From positions 1,984,001-2,048,000 of the forward strand of contig NZ_CP039292.1 of NCBI RefSeq assembly GCF_004798665.1: a DNA stretch of 64,000 nucleotides, written 5' to 3'. Positions 31,367-43,651 of the stretch are shown piece after piece. Below the pieces are notes generated by a model, which was not told the origin of the DNA, did no database searches, and worked only from the letters and a program-made list of their open reading frames with translations. A program made the translations under genes and the position numbers. The stretch is from Actinomyces procaprae (GTDB lineage Bacteria > Actinomycetota > Actinomycetes > Actinomycetales > Actinomycetaceae). Position 1 is the stretch's first letter. The number at the start of each line of letters is the position of its first letter.

Positions 31367-32026
31367 CTATCGGGGCCGCGCCACGGCAATGCCGATCGTG
31401 GGGCCGTAGGCCTCCCACCCGCCGGCCGCCCGGGCGCGCTTGCCCGCTTCGATGATCAGTCCGTGCAGGTCTACCAGCTCCGCATGGCTGAGTCCCTCGG
31501 CATCGATGTGGGACTCCAGGGCCTTCCTGGTGGTCTCGTAGTCGTGGCCGACGGCGTAGCCGGCCTGTCGTAGCAGACGCCGCCCGTAGGCGTCGAAGAT
31601 GAAACGACGCCTGCCATAGACCATGAGCGCCGCCACATCGACGCTTTCCGGCCCAATGCCGGGCAAGGACAGCAGCGCGGCGCGCAGGGCGTCGTCGTCC
31701 AGCTCCACCGCGGCCTTCCCGTCCGCGGACAGCATCCAGGCGGCGAAGGCGCGCAGCGCACGCGACTTGGCCCGCATGAAGCCGGCCGGGCGGATGAGCG
31801 CGGTCAGCTCCGTGTCGGTCAGGCGCAGCAGCCTGTCCGCCTCGAATCCGGTGGCCTCCCACAGCAGCGCAAGGGCGCGCTCGACATTCGTCCAGGCGGT
31901 GTTCTGCACCAGTACGATCCCGCACACGTATTCGAAGGGGGTCCGCGCGGGCCATACCGGAGTCTCCCCCAGCGCGGCGTGCGGGAGCGTCAGTAGGTCG
32001 CGCACCGGCAGTGGGTCGCCGGTCAT
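31367..32026 (-). CDS. Endonuclease III-like DNA glycosylase (HhH-GPD superfamily)
   Basis: The 219-residue protein has the HhH-GPD fold: an N-terminal helix bundle (TPFEYVCGIVLVQNTAWTNVERAL), the helix-hairpin-helix LLSLPGIGPESVDVAALMVYG, and the catalytic-Asp segment FIFDAYGRRLL. The four-cysteine iron-sulfur cluster of classical Nth is missing, as in Mag III-type 3-methyladenine glycosylases. It should remove damaged bases in base-excision repair, and it lies two genes from mpg, another alkyl-base glycosylase. The ATG overlaps the preceding methyltransferase stop by 4 bp, so mpg, methyltransferase and this gene form one unit. Confidence 0.85.
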   Translation of the reverse strand: MTGDPLPVRDLLTLPHAALGETPVWPARTPFEYVCGIVLVQNTAWTNVERALALLWEATGFEADRLLRLTDTELTALIRPAGFMRAKSRALRAFAAWMLSADGKAAVELDDDALRAALLSLPGIGPESVDVAALMVYGRRRFIFDAYGRRLLRQAGYAVGHDYETTRKALESHIDAEGLSHAELVDLHGLIIEAGKRARAAGGWEAYGPTIGIAVARPR

Positions 32027-32661
32027 TGCCCCGCCCCCCTCGGGCGGTCCCAGACCAGTGAGTAGCGCCAGTAGAAGCGACGACGCATCCGGGACCCCGG
32101 CAGGATCCGGGCGGACGCCGCGCGAATCTCCTGCAGCGACTCGCGCGCCGGCGCCGTGGGCACACCGACATCGCGCCTTTCGCCGTGCAGCAGGCTCGCG
32201 ATCCGAATGGGTACCACGCTCATGGCGCTCAGCGCCCAATCCCAGGCAGAGGCGTTGGCGGCCAGCCCGACGATCAGGAGCCGACCTCCCGGAGCGACCA
32301 GTGCGGCCAGCTGCTCCAGCCCCGCCTCCAGCGGCAGGTGGTGCAGGACCGCCACGCAGGTGACGGTGTCGAACTCTCCAAGGCAGTCGGTCGCGCCCGG
32401 CGCCAGCACGTCCGCCTGCCGCACATCGGCTCCGGGGAGCCCGGTCAGGCGCGCGCGAGCACGGCTCGCGGTATCCGGATCGGTCTCGATCCCGACGACC
32501 TGGTCGCACACGGCTGCGAGCCGTTCCATGAGCAGTCCCTCACCGCAGCCCACGTCCAGGGCCCGCCCGCCGCGGCGGGCGGCGTCCGCCACGAGCTCTT
32601 TGTGGAAGGCCGCATTGTGGTTCCAGTAGCGGTTGGAATGCGCGGTGCCTGCGGCGCTCAT
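32023..32661 (-). CDS. SAM-dependent class I methyltransferase
   Basis: The 212-residue protein carries motif I ALDVGCGEGLLMERLA (about 34-49), motif II VVGIETDP, and VTCVAVLHHLPLEAGLEQLAALVAPGGRLLIVG, the usual class I Rossmann methyltransferase order. The N-terminal SNRYWNHNAAFHKEL and the C-terminal RRRFYWRYSLVWDRP resemble a small-molecule methyltransferase group. The substrate cannot be deduced. Both ends overlap neighbours by 4 bp (ATGA with mpg upstream and the HhH glycosylase downstream), so co-expression with two repair glycosylases is certain at the translational level, though a repair role is not shown. Confidence 0.85.
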   Translation of the reverse strand: MSAAGTAHSNRYWNHNAAFHKELVADAARRGGRALDVGCGEGLLMERLAAVCDQVVGIETDPDTASRARARLTGLPGADVRQADVLAPGATDCLGEFDTVTCVAVLHHLPLEAGLEQLAALVAPGGRLLIVGLAANASAWDWALSAMSVVPIRIASLLHGERRDVGVPTAPARESLQEIRAASARILPGSRMRRRFYWRYSLVWDRPRGAGQ

Positions 32662-33368
32662 CGTCTGCTCCCGCCCCGGCTGCGTGGACGCGCGGGCTTG
32701 TAGGGAGAGACCGTCGGCTCGCCGTCGATCCAGAAGCGCCACGGGTAGGCGACGCCGTCTCCGCCGGAGCCGGACACACCGGTGCGCGGGCCGGTGCAGA
32801 TACAAGCGGGGTCCGGTGCGCCTCCCGGTACGGGCAGCGTCAGGACCACGCGGGAGCCCGCCGGACCGAGCCGGACGCCGTCGTCGTCCCGGGTCAGGCC
32901 GAGTGCCTGACACAGGCGGGCCGGCCCACGTGCCAGGTCGCGGTCGGTGCGGGCGGCGGGCCGACGCCGGCGCGCCAGGTCGAGTCCGTCCACAACCTCC
33001 CCGCCGCGCAGCAGTACGGCGCGGGAGCACCCGGCGGGGCCGCAGACGATATTCGCGCAGTAGTGCATGCCGTAGGTGAAATAGACGTAGATGGCGCCGG
33101 CGGCCTCGAACATGGAGGCGTTGCGGGCGGTGCGGCCGCGGTAGGCGTGCGAGCCCGGGTCCGCCTCACCCCGGTAGGCCTCGACCTCCGTCAGGCGCAC
33201 CGACACCAGACCCTGCGGTGAGTTGGTGGTCAGCACCGCGCCGAGCAGCCGCGGAGCCACGTCGACCGGGTCGTCGGCAAGCAGCCGGGCGATGTCCGCG
33301 GGCACGCCCGGCGCGCCGGCGGGGTCATCGTGGGGAGACTCCGTCCCCACCGCCTCCGACCACGTCAT
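32658..33368 (-). CDS. mpg: DNA-3-methyladenine glycosylase, AAG/MPG family
   Basis: The 236-residue protein matches the AAG family. APRLLGAVLTT begins the fold, the LTEVEAYRGEADPGSHAYRG segment contains the catalytic Glu, and RNASMFEAAGAIYVYFTYGMHYCANIVCGPAG includes the base-flipping Tyr region. VLLRGGEVVDGLDLAR and LARGPARLCQALGL complete the domain. It excises alkylated and deaminated purines. The C-terminal 15 residues are basic and variable. It starts 10 bp after the argH stop and overlaps the methyltransferase by 4 bp, so it may be transcribed from the argH side. Confidence 0.93.
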   Translation of the reverse strand: MTWSEAVGTESPHDDPAGAPGVPADIARLLADDPVDVAPRLLGAVLTTNSPQGLVSVRLTEVEAYRGEADPGSHAYRGRTARNASMFEAAGAIYVYFTYGMHYCANIVCGPAGCSRAVLLRGGEVVDGLDLARRRRPAARTDRDLARGPARLCQALGLTRDDDGVRLGPAGSRVVLTLPVPGGAPDPACICTGPRTGVSGSGGDGVAYPWRFWIDGEPTVSPYKPARPRSRGGSRR

Positions 33369-33378
33369 GCGCCCGTCC

Positions 33379-36322
<2,944 letters not shown>

Positions 36323-36548
36323 GCTCTCCTCCTCGTACTCGTCCCCGTATCCGGGCCCGGGCGGCCGTTCGGGACATGCGGTTGTCACAGGGGCTCGTTG
36401 CGGCACCGACCGCAGCGGCCTGCTGTTGCCGTAGCGTAACCGCATCTGTTAGTTCGCGAGCCGGAATGCGGAGCGATTTCAATCGCCGGAGCGCCGACGC
36501 GCACGACTACCGGTGCACGGCGGGCGGCTTCTTGGCCCCACTGGTATG

Positions 36549-36587
36549 CCGATGGCCGACGCCCCGTGGAGGGACGCCGACCATCGG
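36549..36587 (-). terminator. Stem-loop terminator after argG
   Basis: A 17-bp stem with three G-U or mismatched positions (CCGATGGCCGACGCCCC with GGGACGCCGACCATCGG, loop GTGGA) lies about 48 bp beyond the argG stop. It separates the arginine cluster from the ligase-like gene, whose promoter must lie in the remainder of 36323-36548. Confidence 0.7.
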
Positions 36588-36634
36588 TGGCAAGACCGTG
36601 ACGTGTAGCGGCGTGCTTGTGCGCCGCCGGGGCG

Positions 36635-37858
36635 CTAGAAGGAGACCCCCCGTCCCAGGCGCACATCGCGGGCGGCGGCGAGCTTGGACTGCATGCCGTA
36701 GATCTCAATGAAACCCCGTGAGGAGGACTGGTCGAAGGTGTCGCCGGTCTCGTAGGTGGCCAGGTTGAAGTCGTACAGGCCGGTTTCGGTCCGCCGCCCA
36801 TTGACCGTGGCACGGCCCCCGTGCAGCACCATGCGGATGTCACCGGTCACGTAGTACTGCGTGTCCTCGATGAAGGCGTCCATGGAGCGCTTGAGCGGCG
36901 AGTACCACTGGGCCTCGTAGACGAGCTCGCTCCACGTCTGCTCCAGCTGCCGCTTGTAGCGGCGCTGCAGGCGCTCCAGGGTGACCGACTCCAGCGCCTG
37001 GTGTGCCTCAATGAGCGCGACGGCGCCGGGAGCCTCGTAGATCTCCCTGGACTTGATGCCGACCAGCCGGTCCTCAACCATGTCGATACGGCCCACGCCC
37101 TGGGCGCCGGCGCGGCGGTTGAGCTCCTGGATCGCCTCCAGCGGGGTAACCGCCTTGCCGTCGATCGCGGTGGGCACGCCCTGCTCGAAGTGGATGACGA
37201 CCTCGTCGGGCAGCGGCGGGTAGGTGGGGTCGTCGGTGTAGACGTAGACGTCCTTGGTGGGCGCGTTCCACAGGTCCTCGAGGAAGCCGGTCTCGATGGC
37301 ACGGCCCCAGACGTTCTGATCGATGGAGAAGGGGTTGTGCTTGGTGGTCTCGATCGGCAGGTCGTGCTTCTCCGCGTACTCGATGGCGACGTCGCGGGTC
37401 AGGGCGAGGTCCCTCACCGGGGAGATGCAGTTCATATCCGGGGCCATGGAGGTGATGGCCACCTCGAAGCGGACCTGGTCGTTGCCTTTGCCGGTGCAGC
37501 CGTGGGCGACAGTACTGGCACCGAACTCGCGGGCGGCCCGCACCAGGTGCTTGGCGATCACCGGACGAGACAAGGCGGACACCAGCGGGTACTTGCCCTC
37601 GTACAGCGCGTTCGCCTTCAACGCGGGCATGCAGTACTCCTCGGCGAACTCCTCGCGCGCGTCGGCCACGTAGGCCTCCACGGCACCGCAGTCGAGAGCT
37701 CGCTGGCGGATCACCTCCAGGTCCTCACCGCCCTGGCCGACGTCGACCGCGACGGTAACAACCTCTCGGCCGGTCTGCTCACCGATCCAGCCGATCGCGA
37801 CGGAGGTGTCCAGGCCCCCGGAGTAGGCGAGGACGACACGGTCCTGGTGCTTGCTCAT
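36635..37858 (-). CDS. argG: Argininosuccinate synthase
   Basis: This 407-residue enzyme condenses citrulline and aspartate with ATP. The PP-loop [15 protein letters not shown] lies at about residues 9-23. [22 protein letters not shown] and the C-terminal [28 protein letters not shown] are diagnostic. Length is normal. ATG at 37858 follows an A-rich leader with GAGAAAGAAA. It is separated from argR by 84 bp, so it may have its own promoter besides read-through, and it ends at a stem-loop. Confidence 0.96.
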   Translation of the reverse strand: MSKHQDRVVLAYSGGLDTSVAIGWIGEQTGREVVTVAVDVGQGGEDLEVIRQRALDCGAVEAYVADAREEFAEEYCMPALKANALYEGKYPLVSALSRPVIAKHLVRAAREFGASTVAHGCTGKGNDQVRFEVAITSMAPDMNCISPVRDLALTRDVAIEYAEKHDLPIETTKHNPFSIDQNVWGRAIETGFLEDLWNAPTKDVYVYTDDPTYPPLPDEVVIHFEQGVPTAIDGKAVTPLEAIQELNRRAGAQGVGRIDMVEDRLVGIKSREIYEAPGAVALIEAHQALESVTLERLQRRYKRQLEQTWSELVYEAQWYSPLKRSMDAFIEDTQYYVTGDIRMVLHGGRATVNGRRTETGLYDFNLATYETGDTFDQSSSRGFIEIYGMQSKLAAARDVRLGRGVSF

Positions 37859-37942
37859 ATGTGTTCTGTTTCTTTCTCTGTGGTGTCCGATAGAAGACAA
37901 GTTTGGAGTGGATGCTTCGGGTGCGGTGGGGCGGGCCGGGGA

Positions 37943-38503
37943 TCAGCCGTGCGGACCCGGGCCGGCCAGGGCCAGTAGGTGCGCGGCCACATCTGCGGCC
38001 ACCGCCTCGGAACGGGTGATCACCAGCACGGTGTCGTCCCCGGCGATGCACCCGAGCACACCCGGAAGCATCGCGTCGTCGACCGCGCCGGCCAGCAGCT
38101 GGGCGGCGCCCGCAGGGGTGCGCAGGACCAGCTGGTTGCCGGCCCACTCGGCGGTGACCACCAGGTCGGCGCACCAGCGGGCCAGGCGGGCGGTGGTGTG
38201 CTCGGTCAGGGGCTCATCGTCACCGCCGATGGGCGGGACCTGGCCGGGGGCGCCGGCCTCGGGGATGGCATACACCTGCGTTCCGCCGACTGAGCGGACC
38301 TTAGTGGCGCGCAGTTCCACCAGGTCGCGCGACAGCGTCGCCTGCGTGGTGGTCACCCCGTGCCGGGCCAGTGCCTCACGCAGCTCCGCCTGGGAGTGGA
38401 TGCGCTCGTGGCCGAGGATCCGGGCGATCAGGGCGTGCCGGGCCGCCTTGGTCGAGGGCGTGCCGGCACCGTCAAGGGCGGGTGCGTCGTGGGCCATCGT
38501 CAT
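37943..38503 (-). CDS. argR: Arginine repressor
   Basis: The 186-residue protein has the ArgR winged-helix DNA-binding domain (RHALIARILGHERIHSQAELREALARHGVTTTQATLSRDLVELRATKV) and a C-terminal hexamerisation/arginine-binding domain with GCIAGDDTVLVITRS, where the GDDT motif contacts arginine. It would repress the arg operon when arginine is plentiful. The start overlaps the argD stop by 4 bp (ATGA), although the Met two codons later is an alternative. Its position inside the operon it controls is common in actinobacteria. Confidence 0.95.
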   Translation of the reverse strand: MTMAHDAPALDGAGTPSTKAARHALIARILGHERIHSQAELREALARHGVTTTQATLSRDLVELRATKVRSVGGTQVYAIPEAGAPGQVPPIGGDDEPLTEHTTARLARWCADLVVTAEWAGNQLVLRTPAGAAQLLAGAVDDAMLPGVLGCIAGDDTVLVITRSEAVAADVAAHLLALAGPGPHG

Positions 38504-39747
38504 GCCGCCGCGCGCCCGCCCAGGACGTCGGCCAGTGTCACGGTGAAGCCGTCGGCGTCGTCGTCGGACAGGATCAGGGGCGGTGCCAGCCGGAGGGTGT
38601 CCGGCCGGGGCGGGTTGACGATGAAGCCGCGCCGCTCCAGGTCGGCCGCAACCTGCGCAGCCGGGCCGACGGCGTCTGCCAGACCGATCCCGCGCAGCAG
38701 GCCGGCTCCGCGTACCTCGGTCACGCCGGACACGGCGGCCAGCTCAGCCGCCCACCGGTCCCCCAGCTCGGTGACCCGCTCAAGCAGGCGCTGTGAGCGG
38801 ATCGTGTCGATGACGGCCAGGGCCGCGGCCGCGGCCACCGGGTTGCCGCCGAAGGTGGTGCCGTGCTGGCCCGGCCCGAGTAGCCCGGCCGCGGCGCCGA
38901 CTGCGACGGTGGCGCCGATCGGCATTCCCCCGCCCAGCCCCTTGGCGAGAGTGACCACATCCGGGACCACGCCGGGGGCGAGCAGGTGATGCGCCATCCA
39001 GGCACCCGTGCGGCCCATGCCGGTCTGCACCTCGTCGAGGATCAGCAGTGCACCCGCCGCGGAGGTGAGTTCCCGCGCGGCCTCCAGGTAACCGGCCGGC
39101 AACGGGCGTACCCCGGCCTCCCCCTGGATGGGTTCCACGAACAGGGCGGCAACATCATCACCCATGGCTTCGCGCAACGCGTCGACGTCACCGGCGGGAA
39201 TGAACTCCACCCCACCCGGCAGGGGCTCGAAGGGCTCGCGGTAGGCGGCCTTGTGCGTCAGTGCCAGCGCGCCCATGGTGCGGCCGTGGAAGGCCTCCTC
39301 AAGGGCGAGCACACGGGGGCGGGAGGGGCCGCCATGGCGCCGGGCAATCTTGAAGGCCGCCTCATTCGCCTCCGCGCCGGAGTTGGCCAGGAACACCCGG
39401 GCATCGCCGTGCGCTTCCGGGTACACCAGTGCCGCCAGGTTCTCGGCAAGGGTGATCTGCGCCGGTGAGGTGAACAGGTTGGAGATGTGTCCCAGGGTGC
39501 CCAGCTGCTCGGTGACCGCGGCGACCAGGGCCGGATGGGCGTGGCCCAGGCAGTTGACCGCGATGCCGGCCAGCAGGTCGACGTACTCGTTGCCGTCGGC
39601 GTCCCAGACATGGGCGCCCCGTCCGCGCACGAGCACGCGGGAGGGCGTGCCGAAGGTGTTCATGACCGCGTCGGCGTAGCGGCCTCGCCAACTCTCATTG
39701 GTGCCGGTAGCCGTGGCTGCGGTGAAATCGGGTTCGGGGCTGGTCAT
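38500..39747 (-). CDS. argD: Acetylornithine aminotransferase
   Basis: This 415-residue class III PLP aminotransferase converts N-acetylglutamate semialdehyde to N-acetylornithine. It shows [33 protein letters not shown], the [13 protein letters not shown] segment, [15 protein letters not shown] (Asp that contacts the PLP nitrogen) and [15 protein letters not shown] with the Schiff-base lysine. Length and motif order match ArgD rather than ornithine-oxo-acid transaminase, and the gene context settles it. It overlaps argB upstream and argR downstream by 4 bp each. Confidence 0.95.
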   Translation of the reverse strand: MTSPEPDFTAATATGTNESWRGRYADAVMNTFGTPSRVLVRGRGAHVWDADGNEYVDLLAGIAVNCLGHAHPALVAAVTEQLGTLGHISNLFTSPAQITLAENLAALVYPEAHGDARVFLANSGAEANEAAFKIARRHGGPSRPRVLALEEAFHGRTMGALALTHKAAYREPFEPLPGGVEFIPAGDVDALREAMGDDVAALFVEPIQGEAGVRPLPAGYLEAARELTSAAGALLILDEVQTGMGRTGAWMAHHLLAPGVVPDVVTLAKGLGGGMPIGATVAVGAAAGLLGPGQHGTTFGGNPVAAAAALAVIDTIRSQRLLERVTELGDRWAAELAAVSGVTEVRGAGLLRGIGLADAVGPAAQVAADLERRGFIVNPPRPDTLRLAPPLILSDDDADGFTVTLADVLGGRAAA

Positions 39748-40679
39748 AGCGTGGCGCCTCCTTTCGTGCGCGACTGCGGAATGACATCGGGATGGACCAC
39801 GGTGCCGACGCCGTCGTCGGTGACGATCTCCAGCAGCATGGAGTGGGGCTGGCGCCCGTCGACGACGTGGGCCTGCCCGACGCCGCCGCGCACGGCCCGC
39901 AGGCAGGCCTCCATCTTGGGGACCATGCCGCTGGACAGTTCGGGCAGGAGCGCCTCGAGCGCGTCGGCGCCGATGCGGGAGACCAGCGAGTCCTTCTCCG
40001 GCCAGTTGGAGTACAGGCCCTCCACGTCTGTGAGCACGATGAGCTTCTGTGCCCTCAGGGAGACGGCGAGGGCCGCGGCCGCGGTGTCGGCGTTGACGTT
40101 GAGCACCGTTGTCGCGTCGGCGACCAGGGGGGCGACCGAGGAGACGACCGGGATGCGGCCCTGGTCGAGCAGCTCGATCACGGAGCGGGGGTCGACCTCC
40201 ACGACGTCGCCGACCAGGCCGACGTCGACGCTCTCACCGTCCACGGTGGCCAGGCGCTGGCGGGCGCGCAGCAGGCCGCCGTCCTCTCCGGAGATGCCCA
40301 CGGCGGCGGAGCCGAACTCGTTGAGCAGGCTCACCAGCTCACGCTGCACGCCCCCGGTGAGCACCATGCGCACCACGTCCATGACCTCGGGAGTCGTCAC
40401 GCGCAGCCCGCCCCTGAACTCGGACTCGATGCCGAGCCGCGCCAGCATGGCGCTGATCTGGGGGCCGCCGCCGTGGACGACGACGGGCCGCAGCCCCACC
40501 TGGTGCAGGAAGAGGACATCCTGGGCGAAGGCGCGTTTGAGGTCTTCGTCAACCATGGCGTTGCCGCCGTACTTGATGACGATGGTGGCGCCCTTGTAGG
40601 CGCGCAGCCAGGGCATGGCCTCAAGCAGGACGGAGGCCTTCTGGGTGGGAGTCAACGAAGCGGGAAGCGTAGTGGTCAT
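39744..40679 (-). CDS. argB: Acetylglutamate kinase
   Basis: The 311-residue amino-acid kinase phosphorylates N-acetylglutamate. [39 protein letters not shown] and [26 protein letters not shown] are present, as is the C-terminal [28 protein letters not shown]. In many actinobacteria this enzyme is feedback-inhibited by arginine; the N-terminal helix [12 protein letters not shown] associated with the arginine-sensitive hexamer is visible. The start overlaps argJ by 4 bp and the stop overlaps argD by 4 bp. Confidence 0.96.
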   Translation of the reverse strand: MTTTLPASLTPTQKASVLLEAMPWLRAYKGATIVIKYGGNAMVDEDLKRAFAQDVLFLHQVGLRPVVVHGGGPQISAMLARLGIESEFRGGLRVTTPEVMDVVRMVLTGGVQRELVSLLNEFGSAAVGISGEDGGLLRARQRLATVDGESVDVGLVGDVVEVDPRSVIELLDQGRIPVVSSVAPLVADATTVLNVNADTAAAALAVSLRAQKLIVLTDVEGLYSNWPEKDSLVSRIGADALEALLPELSSGMVPKMEACLRAVRGGVGQAHVVDGRQPHSMLLEIVTDDGVGTVVHPDVIPQSRTKGGATL

Positions 40680-41872
40680 GTCGTGTAGTCCGCGTTGATG
40701 GTTACGTATCCGTGGGTGAGGTCGTTGGTCCAGACGGTGGCCGCGGCGTCGCCGGCGTTCAGGGCGATGTCGATGCGGGTCTCGCGCGGGGTCATGTCCA
40801 CGGTGGAGCGGTCCTCGCCGAGGGCGCCGTGGCGGTAGATCGTCACCCCGTTGATGGCTACATCCACGGCGTCGGGGTCGAAGGGGCACAACGCCTCGGG
40901 AACAGTACCGAGCTGGGAGACGACGCGCCCCCAGTTGGGATCCTCCCCGGCCACGGCGCACTTGAGCAGGTTGGAGGCCGAGACGGTGCGGGCCGCCACC
41001 TCCGCCGCGGACTCGGTGACCGCGCCGGTGACGGTGATGGCGATGTCGTGGGTGGCGCCCTCCGCATCGGCCACCAGCCGGCGTCCGAGGCGGCCCAGCA
41101 GCTCCTGGACGGCGGCGCCGAAGTCCTGCGCCGTCGGGGTCGTCCCGGAGGCACCGGAGGCGAGCAGCAGCACGGTGTCGTTGGTGGACATGCAGCCGTC
41201 GGAGTTGATGCGGCCCACGGTGCGGGCGGCGGCCCGGGACAGGGCGGACTGGGCGGTGTAGGCATCGACGACGGCGTCGGTGGTGATCACGCACAGCATG
41301 GTGGCGAGGCCGGGGGCGAGCATGCCCACGCCCTTGATCATGCCGCCAATGGTCCAGCCGTCCAGGTGGAGGGTGTCCTCCTTGGAGACCGTGTCCGTGG
41401 TCATGATCGCGGTGGCGGCTGCATGTCCCGCCTCCGCCGTGGTGTCCAGTGCCTGGGCTGCGGTGGCGGCCCCCGCCAGCAGTGCCGTCATATCCAGTGG
41501 GACGCCGATGACACCGGTGGAGCACACCAGCACCTGGCCCGCCTGTATGCCCGGGTGATCGTCGGCCAGCAGCTCGGCGACGCGGTCGGCGGTGGCAGCC
41601 GTGTCGGCGGCGCCCTGGGGGCCGGTGCAGGCGTTGGCCGAGCCGGAGTTGAGAATCACCGCACGGGCGGCGCCGGCCCGGCCGCGTCCCCCCGCCAACA
41701 CGCTGCGGCACCATTGCACGGGGGCGGCGGCGACCCGGTTAGTGGTGAACACGCCTACGGCTACATCCAGGGGGCCGTCGTTGACCACCAGGGCGAGGTC
41801 GCGCTTGCCCGACTCCTTGAGCCCGGCACTGATCCCGGCGGCGCGGAAACCGGCGGCGGCGGTGACGCTCAC
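40676..41872 (-). CDS. argJ: Glutamate N-acetyltransferase / amino-acid acetyltransferase
   Basis: This 398-residue ArgJ recycles the acetyl group from N-acetylornithine to glutamate. The precursor self-cleaves at an Ala-Thr bond, seen here as [13 protein letters not shown] near residues 191-203. The [13 protein letters not shown] and [10 protein letters not shown] segments and the C-terminal [16 protein letters not shown]-like ending ([15 protein letters not shown]) are typical. The GTG start at 41872 overlaps the argC stop by 4 bp. Presence of ArgJ indicates the cyclic acetyl pathway; no separate argA or argE is in this window. Confidence 0.95.
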   Translation of the reverse strand: MSVTAAAGFRAAGISAGLKESGKRDLALVVNDGPLDVAVGVFTTNRVAAAPVQWCRSVLAGGRGRAGAARAVILNSGSANACTGPQGAADTAATADRVAELLADDHPGIQAGQVLVCSTGVIGVPLDMTALLAGAATAAQALDTTAEAGHAAATAIMTTDTVSKEDTLHLDGWTIGGMIKGVGMLAPGLATMLCVITTDAVVDAYTAQSALSRAAARTVGRINSDGCMSTNDTVLLLASGASGTTPTAQDFGAAVQELLGRLGRRLVADAEGATHDIAITVTGAVTESAAEVAARTVSASNLLKCAVAGEDPNWGRVVSQLGTVPEALCPFDPDAVDVAINGVTIYRHGALGEDRSTVDMTPRETRIDIALNAGDAAATVWTNDLTHGYVTINADYTT

Positions 41873-42984
41873 GGGGCGACTCCTTCGGTGATGACCCCGG
41901 TGACCTCGGGCAGGCCGAGGGCGAGGTTGAGGGACTGGATGGCGGCAGAGGCGGTGCCCTTGCCGAGGTTGTCGATGGCGCAGATGATGACGGCGCTCTC
42001 CGCTGCGGCGTCGTAGGCGACCTGGACGGTCGCCAGGCCGGTACCGGTGACGGCGCCGGTAACGGGCCAGGTGCCCTCGGGCAGCAGATGGATCAGGGGC
42101 TCACCGCCGCCGGTGCCGCCGTAGACGCGCTGCCACGCGTCGCGCAGGAGGGCGCCCGGATTGTCCGCTGCGCGCACGGCCTCGGTGACCGGCGCGGTCA
42201 CGGTGGCGAGAATGCCACGGCTCATGGGCACCAGCACCGGGGTGAAGGACAGCCGGACGGCCCCGGGGGCGGCACCGGCCACCTGGAGGTTCTGGATGAT
42301 CTCGGGAATGTGCCGGTGGGTGCCGCCGACGGCGTAGGGCTGCGCGGAGCCGAGGGCCTCGGAGGCGGTCAGGTGTGGCTTGAGGGCCTTGCCGGCCCCG
42401 GAGTAGCCCACGGCCAGGACGGTACTGATCCGGGCGGGGTCGATGAGTCCGGCGGCGATGCCTGGCTGGGCGGCGAGAGTCACTGCGGTGACATTGCAGC
42501 CGGGGACGGCGATGCGGCGGGTGGAGGCGAGCTCGGCGCGTTGTGCGGCGGCGGCCCCCTCACCGTCATGCAGCAGCTCGGGCATGCCGTAGGTCCAGGC
42601 GCCGGCGTAGTCGGTGCCGTAGAACCGCTGCCAGGCGGCGGCGTCGGTGAGCCGGTGGTCGGCGCCGCAGTCCACGAGGATGGGGGTCGGGCCGGGGGCC
42701 TCCTCCAGGGCTGCGGTGATGGCCCCCGAGACGCCGTGCGGCAGCGCCAGCACCACAATGTCGTGCCCGGCCAGGTGCTCGACGTCGGTCGGGGTGACCT
42801 CTCGGTCGGCCAGGGAGATCAGGTGGGGGTGGTGCTGCCCCAGGCGGGTGCCGACCGAGGCGTTGGCGGTTACGTTGCCGATCTCGATCTCGGGATGGGC
42901 GGCAAGAAGGCGAAGCACCTCTCCGCCGGCGTACCCGGTCGCTCCGGCGACCGCTGCTGTCCAAGTCACCCGGAAACCATACAT
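41869..42984 (-). CDS. argC: N-acetyl-gamma-glutamyl-phosphate reductase
   Basis: The 371-residue NADPH-dependent enzyme reduces N-acetylglutamyl phosphate to the semialdehyde. [25 protein letters not shown] is the nucleotide-binding start, and the catalytic cysteine lies in [11 protein letters not shown]. Other landmarks are [26 protein letters not shown] and the C-terminal [28 protein letters not shown] at 42984 lies just after an ARG-box-like dyad and a possible -10, so the mRNA may be leaderless. A GTG at 42969 (VTWTAAVAG) is the alternative. It is the promoter-proximal gene of argCJBDR. Confidence 0.96.
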   Translation of the reverse strand: MYGFRVTWTAAVAGATGYAGGEVLRLLAAHPEIEIGNVTANASVGTRLGQHHPHLISLADREVTPTDVEHLAGHDIVVLALPHGVSGAITAALEEAPGPTPILVDCGADHRLTDAAAWQRFYGTDYAGAWTYGMPELLHDGEGAAAAQRAELASTRRIAVPGCNVTAVTLAAQPGIAAGLIDPARISTVLAVGYSGAGKALKPHLTASEALGSAQPYAVGGTHRHIPEIIQNLQVAGAAPGAVRLSFTPVLVPMSRGILATVTAPVTEAVRAADNPGALLRDAWQRVYGGTGGGEPLIHLLPEGTWPVTGAVTGTGLATVQVAYDAAAESAVIICAIDNLGKGTASAAIQSLNLALGLPEVTGVITEGVAP

Positions 42985-42989
42985 CCGAC

Positions 42990-43003
42990 TGGATACATAT
43001 GCA
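42990..43003 (-). promoter_or_regulatory. ARG-box-like dyad in front of argC
   Basis: On the - strand TGCATATGTATCCA reads as TGNAT-N4-ATNCA, the symmetry of ArgR half-sites known from E. coli and Bacillus. It ends 5 bp before the argC ATG and overlaps a TATGTA sequence that could be the -10, so ArgR bound here would block the promoter. The assignment rests on symmetry and context only. Confidence 0.55.
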
Positions 43004-43081
43004 CAACCGGCTCGGGGCGCAGCCGAGTCGGCTTACTCACAGCACGCGCGCAGCCGCGCCCCAGCGAGCCACCGGCTTGGT

Positions 43082-43573
43082 TCAGTGCGCTGCCAGGGCC
43101 TCGGCGATCGACCTGCTCCACTCACGTACCGCATCCAGATCACGGAAGTCCCCCTCAGAGGCGCCGCCCATGCGGGCGATCGAGCGCTCACGCAGCGTCA
43201 GTGCGGAGGGGTTGAAGCGTCCGGCGAAAGTGACGTGGTCCTCAGGGTCGATGGACAGCAGCACCGGGCCGATCCTGTGCGGATCGGAGATCTTGCCCTT
43301 GGGCAGCCCGGACAGCCCCACCGAGAACGCCCACACCGGGTGGGACTGCAGCTCCTCATGGAAACGCTCGGTGAAGTCGACGGCCTCGGGGGTCCAGCGC
43401 GTCATGTACACGGCGCTTCCCAGCACGAAGGCGTCATATCCCGCGACGTCGGTAACGTCCTCGGGATGGGCCTGGTCCACGTCGTGGCCCGCGGCTCGCA
43501 GCTCCTGCGCAATGACCGCACCGACCTCGTCGGTGGAGCCGTGGCGGGAGGATGATGTGAGCAGGATCTTCAT
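43082..43573 (-). CDS. Flavodoxin-domain protein, HemG-like
   Basis: The 163-residue protein begins MKILLTSSSRHGSTDEVGAVIAQELRAAGHDV, an FMN-phosphate-binding loop of the flavodoxin_5 type. Family features VAGYDAFVLGSAVYMTRWTPEAVDF, VWAFSVGLSG and the C-terminal DAVREWSRSIAEAL are shared with protoporphyrinogen-oxidase HemG and stand-alone menaquinone-linked flavodoxins. It is probably a soluble electron-transfer flavoprotein; the partner is unknown. It lies between pheT and argC on the same strand with gaps of about 80 and 100 bp. Confidence 0.82.
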   Translation of the reverse strand: MKILLTSSSRHGSTDEVGAVIAQELRAAGHDVDQAHPEDVTDVAGYDAFVLGSAVYMTRWTPEAVDFTERFHEELQSHPVWAFSVGLSGLPKGKISDPHRIGPVLLSIDPEDHVTFAGRFNPSALTLRERSIARMGGASEGDFRDLDAVREWSRSIAEALAAH

Positions 43574-43651
43574 GGCCTCAGTATCGCCGTGCGGGTCGGC
43601 TTCCCGCAGCGCGTCACGCATCGGAACGACCATCCGTGACCACCCCCACAC

